Shown here in pieces: positions 58,007-64,000 of a stretch of DNA of 64,000 bases. Source of the DNA: an uncultured Pelagibacteraceae bacterium. GTDB taxonomy: Bacteria; Pseudomonadota; Alphaproteobacteria; Pelagibacterales; Pelagibacteraceae. The translations under genes were made by a program, and so were the position numbers. The stretch spans positions 275,862-339,861 of the forward strand of contig CACARD010000001.1 in NCBI GenBank assembly GCA_902534735.1, written 5' to 3'. The notes under the pieces are model-generated. The model worked only from the letters and a program-made list of their open reading frames with translations. It did no database searches and was not told the DNA's origin. Within the stretch, counting starts at the first letter, position 1, and each line of letters starts with the position of its first letter.

Positions 58007-58066
58007 TTTATTGGGGGGTTTAATTAAGATAATAATAATATAGTTATGTGTTTAAATATTTCAACC

Positions 58067-58504
58067 CTATAAAGGCTTAAATATCACTACAAAAACAATC
58101 AAAATAAGCAATATTGTAGGTATTTCATTTATAAATCTATAAAATTTATGAGAGTGAGTGTTTTGTTCTACTTTAAACTTGTTCAAAATATTTCCTAGGT
58201 AAAAATGATAAATTGTCAGAAATGTAACCAAAACTATTTTTATTGACATCCAAGTTTGACCTAATTGCTGAAATCCTATGCTATGGATTAAAAGCAGGCC
58301 AAATACCCATGAAAGTATCATAGCCGGTGTCATAATATATAGATATAATTTTCTTTCCATAATTTTGAATACTTCCGAAATTTTAGACTCATCTTTGTTT
58401 TCAGCATGATAAACAAAAATTCTTGGGAGGTATAAAAGACCAGCCATCCATGAAATAACTGAAATTAAATGTAAAGATTTAAAAAGAAGATAATAATTCA
58501 TCAA
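58067..58504 (-). CDS. hemJ: Protoporphyrinogen oxidase HemJ
   Basis: 145-aa membrane protein with four helices; oxidises protoporphyrinogen IX in haem synthesis. N-terminal KSLHLISVISWMAGLLYLPRIFVYH holds the conserved His and Trp, and the end matches the UPF0093 family. It sits directly after hemH (0 bp) in a hemE-hemH-hemJ operon. MM start; the second Met at 58501 is an alternative. Confidence 0.93.
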   Translation of the reverse strand: MMNYYLLFKSLHLISVISWMAGLLYLPRIFVYHAENKDESKISEVFKIMERKLYLYIMTPAMILSWVFGLLLIHSIGFQQLGQTWMSIKIVLVTFLTIYHFYLGNILNKFKVEQNTHSHKFYRFINEIPTILLILIVFVVIFKPL

Positions 58505-59497
58505 TTAAATATTTTTTTTAATCAAATTATTAATTAATTTTATATGATCATCATTATCATTAAGACACGAAACCATATCAAAATTTTCACCACCAGCTTC
58601 CATAAAACTTTCTTTTCCTTGAATTAATATTTCTTCTAAAGTTTCAACACAATCTGAAGAGAATCCTGGACAAATTGCTAGAACGTTTTTTACTCCCTCT
58701 TTTGGTAAACGTTCTAGAGTTTTATCAGTATAAGGTTTCAACCATTCTTCAGGTCCAAACCTTGATTGAAAAGTAGTTTTAATTTCGATTTCTTTAAACT
58801 TTTCAGAAATTAGTCTCGTTGTTTTGTGACAATAACAATGGTAAGGGTCTCCTTTGTCAAAGTATTTTTTTGGTATTCCATGATAAGAAGCTAATATCAG
58901 ATCTGGTTTCCAATTTATGTTTTCTATTTTAGAAATAATTGAATTCACCAAAGCATCAATGTATAAAGGATCGGACTCATAATGCGGAATAATTTTAAGT
59001 GAAGGCTGCCATCTCATAGACATTAATGTTCTGTAAACTTCATCGCACACTGTTGCCGTGGTTGCAGCTGCATATTGTGGATATAAAGGTAAAATTACAA
59101 GATTTTCACAACCATTATCATGTAATTTTTTTATTTTACTTTTTATGCTCGGATTTCCATATCTCATTGCAAAGTCGACCAATATATCCTCATTCGATAT
59201 TGAGTTTGAGACTTTTTCAGCTTGCTTTTGTGTGTAATACATTAATGGTGACATATTTATATCTTTCATCCAAATTTCTTTGTAAGCTTTTGCAGTTTTA
59301 GATGGTCTTAAATTTAAAATTATAAGATTTAATATTAATTGCCATAGAATAGGATTAACTTCTATAACTCTTCTATCAGATAAAAACTCTTTTAAGTACC
59401 GTCTAATGTCTGACCATTTTGTTGAGTCGGGGGTACCTAAGTTAACAATTAAAACTCCAGTTTTACCAAATTTAATTTTAGGGTGCTCATTCATCAT
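58505..59497 (-). CDS. hemH: Ferrochelatase
   Basis: Inserts iron into protoporphyrin IX, the last step of haem synthesis. 330 aa with GVLIVNLGTPDS, the active-site block ASYHGIPKKYFDKGDPYHCYC, FQSRFGPEEWLKPYTD and CPGFSSDCVETLEEI. Overlaps hemE by 4 nt. Confidence 0.97.
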   Translation of the reverse strand: MMNEHPKIKFGKTGVLIVNLGTPDSTKWSDIRRYLKEFLSDRRVIEVNPILWQLILNLIILNLRPSKTAKAYKEIWMKDINMSPLMYYTQKQAEKVSNSISNEDILVDFAMRYGNPSIKSKIKKLHDNGCENLVILPLYPQYAAATTATVCDEVYRTLMSMRWQPSLKIIPHYESDPLYIDALVNSIISKIENINWKPDLILASYHGIPKKYFDKGDPYHCYCHKTTRLISEKFKEIEIKTTFQSRFGPEEWLKPYTDKTLERLPKEGVKNVLAICPGFSSDCVETLEEILIQGKESFMEAGGENFDMVSCLNDNDDHIKLINNLIKKNI

Positions 59498-60495
59498 GTA
59501 AAGTCTCTAACTATTTTAACCAATTCTTCTACCATCTCAATTTTTGTTTCTGGTAGAATACCATGTCCAAGGTTAAATACATAAGGGTGATCTTTAAAAA
59601 TCTCTAAATATTTGTTTACTTCTTTTTTTAATTGCACTTTATCTGTTAGTAGTGTCCCCGGGTGCAATCCACCTTGTATGGGTATATCTATATTTTTTAG
59701 TAAATTTTTTGGGTCAACGTCATAATCTATGTTAATCATGCTTGGTTTAACAATTTTACAAAATTGACTGTAGTCTGTTATACCTCTTGGAAAACAAATC
59801 ACTGGGACCCCTAAGCTTTTAGTATAATTAACTAAAGATAGAGTTGGATTGTATAATAATTTATCAAAATCGGATTTGATCAATCCAGACCAGCTGTCAA
59901 ATATTTGGATTATGGTAGCTCCAGCATTTACTTGGTTTTTAATATGGATTTTAATAAATTTATCCAAGATTTTTAAAGAGTGATTAATTAAACCTATGTC
60001 AGAAAAAAAATTAGTTATCAAACCATTTTTTGGAGAGACTTTATTTATCATGTATACAAGCAAAGTCCAAGGAGCTCCTACAAAACCAATTATGTCTTTA
60101 TTTTTCAGATCTTCACTTTTTTTTAAATTGGTTAGAAGTTGATATATTGGAGATAAATTTTTTGTAAATTTCTCTTCATCAATTTCTAGTAATTTATCGA
60201 TATCCAAGTCTTCGAGGTTAGGACCAAAATTTTTCTTAAACTCAACTTTTTGACCGAGCCCGTAGGGTATCATTAAAATATCAGAGAAGATAATTGCTGC
60301 ATCAAATCCAAACCTTTTTATTGGTTGAATTGTTATTTCTTGAGATAATCTTGTGTCTAAACAAAGTTTTATAAAATCTGGGTTATTCTTTCGTATTTCT
60401 CTGAATTCAGGTAAATATCTACCCGCTTGTCTCATTAGCCAGATAGGAATAAGATCTGTTTTATTGTTAATTAAACATTCTTTTATTGGCGTCAT
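59494..60495 (-). CDS. hemE: Uroporphyrinogen decarboxylase
   Basis: Converts uroporphyrinogen III to coproporphyrinogen III. 333 aa with PIWLMRQAGRYLPEFREIR, the substrate-binding FSDILMIPYGLGQ, FVGAPWTLLVYM and the C-terminal NLGHGILPETK. First gene leftward from the putative replication origin, as in Caulobacter and Rickettsia. Confidence 0.97.
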   Translation of the reverse strand: MTPIKECLINNKTDLIPIWLMRQAGRYLPEFREIRKNNPDFIKLCLDTRLSQEITIQPIKRFGFDAAIIFSDILMIPYGLGQKVEFKKNFGPNLEDLDIDKLLEIDEEKFTKNLSPIYQLLTNLKKSEDLKNKDIIGFVGAPWTLLVYMINKVSPKNGLITNFFSDIGLINHSLKILDKFIKIHIKNQVNAGATIIQIFDSWSGLIKSDFDKLLYNPTLSLVNYTKSLGVPVICFPRGITDYSQFCKIVKPSMINIDYDVDPKNLLKNIDIPIQGGLHPGTLLTDKVQLKKEVNKYLEIFKDHPYVFNLGHGILPETKIEMVEELVKIVRDFT

Positions 60496-60591
60496 TCACA
60501 TTAAGATAATTATATTTAGATTTATTATTAGTATGAATTGTTGATAACGTAAATTACTCAATTTCAACACTTTATTCACTTTTTATTCATT
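60492..60591. promoter_or_regulatory. Cluster of imperfect DnaA boxes
   Basis: TCATTCACA (60492-60500, over the hemE start), TTATCAACA on the minus strand (60547-60539), TTATTCACT (60572-60580), each one mismatch from TTATNCACA, and TTATTCATT (60583-60591) with two. Single-mismatch matches occur by chance in such DNA, so the argument is the clustering. Confidence 0.45.
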
Positions 60592-60596
60592 ATTAT

Positions 60597-60624
60597 AAAA
60601 AAAAATTCCTGTAAAACAGGGATT
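60597..60624 (-). terminator. Terminator-like hairpin inside the origin region
   Basis: An 8-bp stem ATTCCTGT/ACAGGGAT (one G-T pair) with an AAA loop at 60605-60623; on the minus strand it is followed by a run of nine T. It points toward hemE but no minus-strand gene lies upstream, so it would end an unknown leftward transcript or insulate the origin. Confidence 0.5.
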
Positions 60625-60662
60625 ATTTGATCACTTTTGTATATATGAAAGCAAATAATAAC

Positions 60663-60671
60663 TTATTCACA
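60663..60671 (+). promoter_or_regulatory. Perfect DnaA box
   Basis: TTATTCACA matches TTATNCACA exactly and lies in the hemE-ppsR gap, the strongest single signal for oriC here. Confidence 0.7.
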
Positions 60672-60776
60672 TTTATAAAAATGTTAATTAATCGTAAATA
60701 AGTATACTAAAGTTAGATGTGGTTGCTAAATCGTAAGTTTTTCTTATTCTATAATTAATTTATAAACAATTTATAC

Positions 60777-61598
60777 ATGAAAAATACACACCAGGTTTAT
60801 TTAATATCAGACTCAACAGGAGAAACACTTGATAGAATATTCATGGCTCTTAAAGCACAATTTAATAACTTTGATTATGATCTAAACCAATTTTCTTTTA
60901 CAAGGACTGAAAACCAAATCTCTACAATACTGAATGATGCTAAAAAACAAGAGAGTCCAATAATTTTATATACTGTTGTTAATAGTAAATTAGCAAAGTT
61001 TCTTGCAGAAGAAGCTAATCAAAAAAATATTCCATGTTTCGGTGTTTTGGGTGATTTAATACTCAACTTTTCAAAGATTTTAAATCAAAAAGCAACACAT
61101 CAACCTAGTGGTCAACACGTTTTAGACGAGGATTACTATAAAAGGATTGAAGCAATACAATTTACCATGAATCATGATGATGGTAACAATACTGAAAATA
61201 TTTTAGAATCGGATATTATTTTGATTGGTGTTAGTAGAACAAGTAAAACACCGACTTCAATATATCTAGCAAATAAGGGATTAAAAACTTCAAATATTCC
61301 ACTTGTAAATGATATGAGCATTCCAAATGAAATTGTGAAATCAAATACTTTATGTGTTATTGGCTTAACCACAGAAGCCGAAAGGCTTTATGACATAAGA
61401 AGAAATAGATTAAATTCACTGAAAGAAAATGAAGCATCAGATTATACGAATCTAGAAAAAATTAGACTTGAGGTACAACAATCTAAGAAGATATTCAAAA
61501 AAAATAAATGGCCAACAATAGATGTGACTAGAAAATCTGTTGAAGAAACTGCAGCATCAATAATTAAAATATTTGAAATACAAAGTAAAAATGGTTGA
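60777..61598 (+). CDS. ppsR: PEP synthase/PPDK regulatory protein (DUF299)
   Basis: Bifunctional kinase/pyrophosphorylase that switches pyruvate phosphate dikinase or PEP synthase by phosphorylating and dephosphorylating a Thr. 273 aa with LISDSTGETLDRI and the P-loop GVSRTSKTPTSIYLA. Its position right of the origin equals that of the RP001 gene in Rickettsia. Overlaps maf by 8 nt. Confidence 0.93.
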   Translation: MKNTHQVYLISDSTGETLDRIFMALKAQFNNFDYDLNQFSFTRTENQISTILNDAKKQESPIILYTVVNSKLAKFLAEEANQKNIPCFGVLGDLILNFSKILNQKATHQPSGQHVLDEDYYKRIEAIQFTMNHDDGNNTENILESDIILIGVSRTSKTPTSIYLANKGLKTSNIPLVNDMSIPNEIVKSNTLCVIGLTTEAERLYDIRRNRLNSLKENEASDYTNLEKIRLEVQQSKKIFKKNKWPTIDVTRKSVEETAASIIKIFEIQSKNG

Positions 61599-62175
61599 AA
61601 TTATTTTAGCTTCGAAAAGTAAGGTTAGAGAGGAAATTTTAAAAAAAAATGGAATTCAATGTGTAGTATTTCCTTCAAATGTTGATGAGGATCCTGTTAA
61701 AGAAAGTTTATTAAATGAAGGCGCAACTCCAGAAATAATTTCAAAAAATTTGGCCGAACTAAAAGCAAACAAGGTTAGCCAAAAAAACTATAATGTTTTA
61801 GTTCTTGGTGCTGATAGTGTAATAGATTTAAGTGGAGAATTAATTTCAAAACCTGAAAATAGGATAGAAGCCTTTAATATTTTAAAAAAGTTAAATGGAA
61901 AAAAACATTCGTTAATAAGTTCAGTTTGTATATCTAAAAATGGATCAATGACTTGGAATTATACAGATAAAGCGTACCTTACAATGAAAAATTTTTCAGA
62001 CAAACAATTAAGAGAATATTTAGAAAAAATAACAGATGAAGCTCTGTATGCATATAACGTTTATCAAATAGAAGGAGAGGGTAGAAATTTATTTACATCG
62101 ATTGATGGAGATGAAAATACTATTATGGGACTACCTATAATTAATATTAAAAAATATCTAGGTAATTATAAATGA
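61591..62175 (+). CDS. maf: Maf-family nucleotide pyrophosphatase
   Basis: House-cleaning NTP pyrophosphatase of the Maf/YceF type. 194 aa with IILASKSKVREEIL and LGADSVIDLSGELISKP. I use the ATG at 61591, which gives the typical MxxIILASxS start; an in-frame ATG at 61573 overlaps ppsR further. Followed by aroE with a 4-nt overlap. Confidence 0.93.
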   Translation: MVEIILASKSKVREEILKKNGIQCVVFPSNVDEDPVKESLLNEGATPEIISKNLAELKANKVSQKNYNVLVLGADSVIDLSGELISKPENRIEAFNILKKLNGKKHSLISSVCISKNGSMTWNYTDKAYLTMKNFSDKQLREYLEKITDEALYAYNVYQIEGEGRNLFTSIDGDENTIMGLPIINIKKYLGNYK

Positions 62176-62966
62176 AAAAATTTTTAGTTATTGGAAATCC
62201 AATAGATCACTCATTATCTCCTAAATTGCATAATTTTTGGATAAAAAAATACAATTTAAATGCAATTTATGGAAAATTGGAGACACATAAAAGTGACCTG
62301 GCTGAATTATGTGAAAATTTAAAAAAAGGCCAGTTAAATGGTGTTAATGTAACTGTACCTTTTAAAAAGGAAATTATTCCCTACATTCATGTCTTAAGTG
62401 GACATGCTTTGAGAACAAAATCCATAAATACCGTTTCGGTTGAAAATGGAAATTTAATAGGTCACAACACTGATATCGATGGTTTTGAACTTAGCATAAG
62501 AAAATCGAATTATAGTGTAAATAACAAGACTATAATTATTCTAGGTGCTGGTGGAGTAGTTCCATCAATAATATATGCGTTAAAAAGAATGAACGCTTCA
62601 AAAATATTTGTGAGCAACAGAACGAAAGGCAAGGCTGATGAGTTAAAAGATTTATTTAATGACTTAATGGTGTTGGATTGGGGTGATTTAGTAGATTTTG
62701 ATATGATAATTAATGCAACCAGTATAGGCCTAAAAAAACAAGATGATTTTGAGCATGATTTTAGTCAATTCGGAAAAAATAAATTTTTTTATGATGTAAT
62801 TTATGATCCACATGAGACAAAATTTTTTAATATAGGAAATCAAAAAGGAAATAATTTTAAAAATGGATTAAATATGTTCCTTTATCAAGCTCAAAAAGCT
62901 TTTAATATTTGGCATAATATTGAACCAGATATTGACGAAGAAACTATAAATTTATTAAAAAATTGA
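62172..62966 (+). CDS. aroE: Shikimate dehydrogenase
   Basis: NADP-dependent step of aromatic amino acid synthesis. 264 aa with GNPIDHSLSPKLHNFW, the catalytic Lys in NVTVPFKKE, NTDIDGF and the cofactor loop ILGAGGVVPS. Family order maf-aroE-coaE is conserved in alphaproteobacteria. Confidence 0.96.
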   Translation: MKKFLVIGNPIDHSLSPKLHNFWIKKYNLNAIYGKLETHKSDLAELCENLKKGQLNGVNVTVPFKKEIIPYIHVLSGHALRTKSINTVSVENGNLIGHNTDIDGFELSIRKSNYSVNNKTIIILGAGGVVPSIIYALKRMNASKIFVSNRTKGKADELKDLFNDLMVLDWGDLVDFDMIINATSIGLKKQDDFEHDFSQFGKNKFFYDVIYDPHETKFFNIGNQKGNNFKNGLNMFLYQAQKAFNIWHNIEPDIDEETINLLKN

Positions 62967-62969
62967 ATT

Positions 62970-63710
62970 ATGAGGTTAAAAAATAAAGTTGCAATAATAA
63001 CAGGATCAGCGTCAGGCTTTGGTAAAGGAATTGCAAGAAAATTTTCTGATGAAGGAGCAAAATTGATACTAGTTGATATTAATCTAAATTTATTAAAAAA
63101 AGTTTCAAAATCATTATCTCAAGATTACTTTGCTGCAGACGTATCAAAAGAATCAAATTTTAAATCCTTATTAAAATATACTTTCAAAAAATATAAGACA
63201 GTAGATATAATTGTAAATAATGCAGGAATTACTCACAAACCCAAAAATATGGAAGCTGTAACAGGAAGGGAATTTGATAAAGTATTTAATGTAAATGCCA
63301 AATCTGTTTATCTAAGTGCCAAATATTTTGTTCCTAGGATGAAGAAGTTAAGAAGAGGAGTAATTTTAAATGTAGCATCAACGGCAGGTCTGTCGCCTAG
63401 GCCTAAATTAAATTGGTACAATGCTAGTAAAGGATGGATGATTACAGCAACAAAAGCTATGGCTATTGAACTTGCCCCTTTTAATGTAAGAGTTAATGCA
63501 ATTGCACCCGTAGCCGGAGTAACGCCATTACTAAAATCATTTATGGGCGGAGATACCCCCCAAAAAAAAAAAGCATTTTTGTCAACAATTCCAATCGGTA
63601 GATTCTCTACCCCTCAAGATATGGGAAATGCAGCATGTTTTTTATGCTCAGATGAAGCTACTATGATTACTGGAACGATATTAGAAGTTGATGGAGGGAG
63701 ATGTATTTAA
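62970..63710 (+). CDS. Short-chain dehydrogenase/reductase
   Basis: 246-aa classical SDR: cofactor loop TGSASGFGKGIARKF, NNAGIT, catalytic Ser in VASTAG, YNASKG (Tyr and Lys), and C-terminal EVDGGRCI. Resembles glucose-dehydrogenase/FabG-like oxidoreductases; substrate unknown. It stands between aroE and coaE, which are usually adjacent, so it looks inserted into the cluster while remaining in its operon (3-4 bp spacers). Confidence 0.88.
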   Translation: MRLKNKVAIITGSASGFGKGIARKFSDEGAKLILVDINLNLLKKVSKSLSQDYFAADVSKESNFKSLLKYTFKKYKTVDIIVNNAGITHKPKNMEAVTGREFDKVFNVNAKSVYLSAKYFVPRMKKLRRGVILNVASTAGLSPRPKLNWYNASKGWMITATKAMAIELAPFNVRVNAIAPVAGVTPLLKSFMGGDTPQKKKAFLSTIPIGRFSTPQDMGNAACFLCSDEATMITGTILEVDGGRCI

Positions 63711-63714
63711 ATTA

Positions 63715-64000
63715 ATGTTAAGAGTAGGCATAATTGGTAATATAGCTTCAGGCAAATCTTTCATCGCTAAATTGTTTAGTTGTCCTGTATTTAATGCTGA
63801 TCGTGAGGTTAACTTTTTATATAAGAACAGCAAACAGTGTTTTAAAAAACTAAAAAAAATTTTACCTAATTACATAAAAACTTTTCCTATAGAAAAAAGT
63901 GAAATTATATCAGCCATCAACGAAGAAAAAAAAAACTTAAAAAAAGTATCTTCGGTTGTTCATCCAATGGTAAGGAAACAATTGAAAACTTTTATAAGAA
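63715..64000 (+). CDS. coaE: Dephospho-CoA kinase (3' truncated)
   Basis: Last step of coenzyme A synthesis. The first 95 residues are in the window: MLRVGIIGNIASGKSFIAKLF carries the P-loop (usually GGIASGKS) and VFNADREVNFLY the DAD-like region with the HPMVRKQ block later. The frame stays open to the window end. ATG 4 bp after the SDR stop. Confidence 0.9.
   Translation, partial: MLRVGIIGNIASGKSFIAKLFSCPVFNADREVNFLYKNSKQCFKKLKKILPNYIKTFPIEKSEIISAINEEKKNLKKVSSVVHPMVRKQLKTFIR

Larger units (their letters stand above)
60496..60776. other. Putative chromosomal replication origin (oriC)
   Basis: 281-bp gene-free, very AT-rich region between hemE and the ppsR gene, the same interval that holds the origin in Caulobacter crescentus and Rickettsia prowazekii. 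It contains a perfect DnaA box at 60663-60671 and imperfect boxes; flanking genes are transcribed outward on both sides, and parAB with parS are nearby. A/T-only stretches around 60583-60605 and 60755-60773 could serve as the unwinding element. No gene is seen in it. Confidence 0.75.

Noticed and set aside
1..64000. tRNA, rRNA, CRISPR arrays, IS elements, prophage or integrative elements
   Set aside because: None could be recognised on either strand by reading; all space is filled by ordinary genes and short spacers.

Overview
The window is a very AT-rich, densely packed chromosomal segment of an alphaproteobacterium. Spacers are tiny, genes overlap repeatedly, proteins are Lys/Asn/Ile-rich, and there is no sign of phage, IS elements, CRISPR, tRNA or rRNA. 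Gene content and order point to the SAR11 clade (Candidatus Pelagibacter or a close relative): hemE-ori-ppsR, mnmE-mnmG-rsmG-parAB, irr next to fabA-fabB-fabI, and tsaB-fur-miaB-phoH-ybeY-lnt-metK. The SAR11 placement is an inference from composition and synteny, not a database match.

Layout. 1-4.1 kb: ubiB (5' cut), coaBC, dut, a ThiF/MoeB enzyme and a secreted SH3 protein. 4.2-8.1 kb: an accessory-looking block with a tiny zinc-ribbon protein, then katG, an Asp/Arg-hydroxylase-like oxygenase and DUF2061 as one apparent operon, then irr; two identical Irr/PerR-type operators sit on the katG promoter. 8.2-11.1 kb: fabA-fabB-fabI. 11.3-18.1 kb: nusA-infB-rbfA-rpsO-pnp-rhodanese, with an intrinsic terminator squeezed between a candidate promoter and the nusA start. 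18.2-24.5 kb: the tsaB to metK operon. 24.4-34.6 kb: envelope and housekeeping genes (polysaccharide deacetylase, glucosaminidase, nfuA, trpS, murJ, malic enzyme, BON lipoprotein, rsmI, LpoA-like protein). 34.6-42.1 kb: rdgB, then grpE-dnaK-dnaJ, dapB, nth, a PfkB kinase and a TIGR02466 oxygenase. 42.1-44.5 kb: an ArfA-like peptide, a winged-helix regulator facing an L,D-transpeptidase, and the PLP protein facing a ThiE-like protein. 44.5-50.2 kb: the major porin, a DUF3576 lipoprotein, leuS, lptE, holA.

50.2-64 kb is the origin neighbourhood. parB, parA, rsmG, mnmG, mnmE, rho, hemJ, hemH and hemE run leftward; ppsR, maf, aroE, an SDR and coaE (3' cut) run rightward. The 281-bp gap between hemE and ppsR, the place of the origin in Caulobacter and Rickettsia, holds a perfect DnaA box plus several near matches. 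A perfect 16-bp parS lies inside rsmG about 8 kb away and a degenerate one inside mnmG.

Main points for follow-up: the Irr-type control of a katG-oxygenase-DUF2061 operon, a possible NusA-sensed attenuator in front of nusA, the origin/parS layout, several unannotated tiny genes (59, 50 and 39 aa), and strikingly regular overlaps between convergent and divergent genes.
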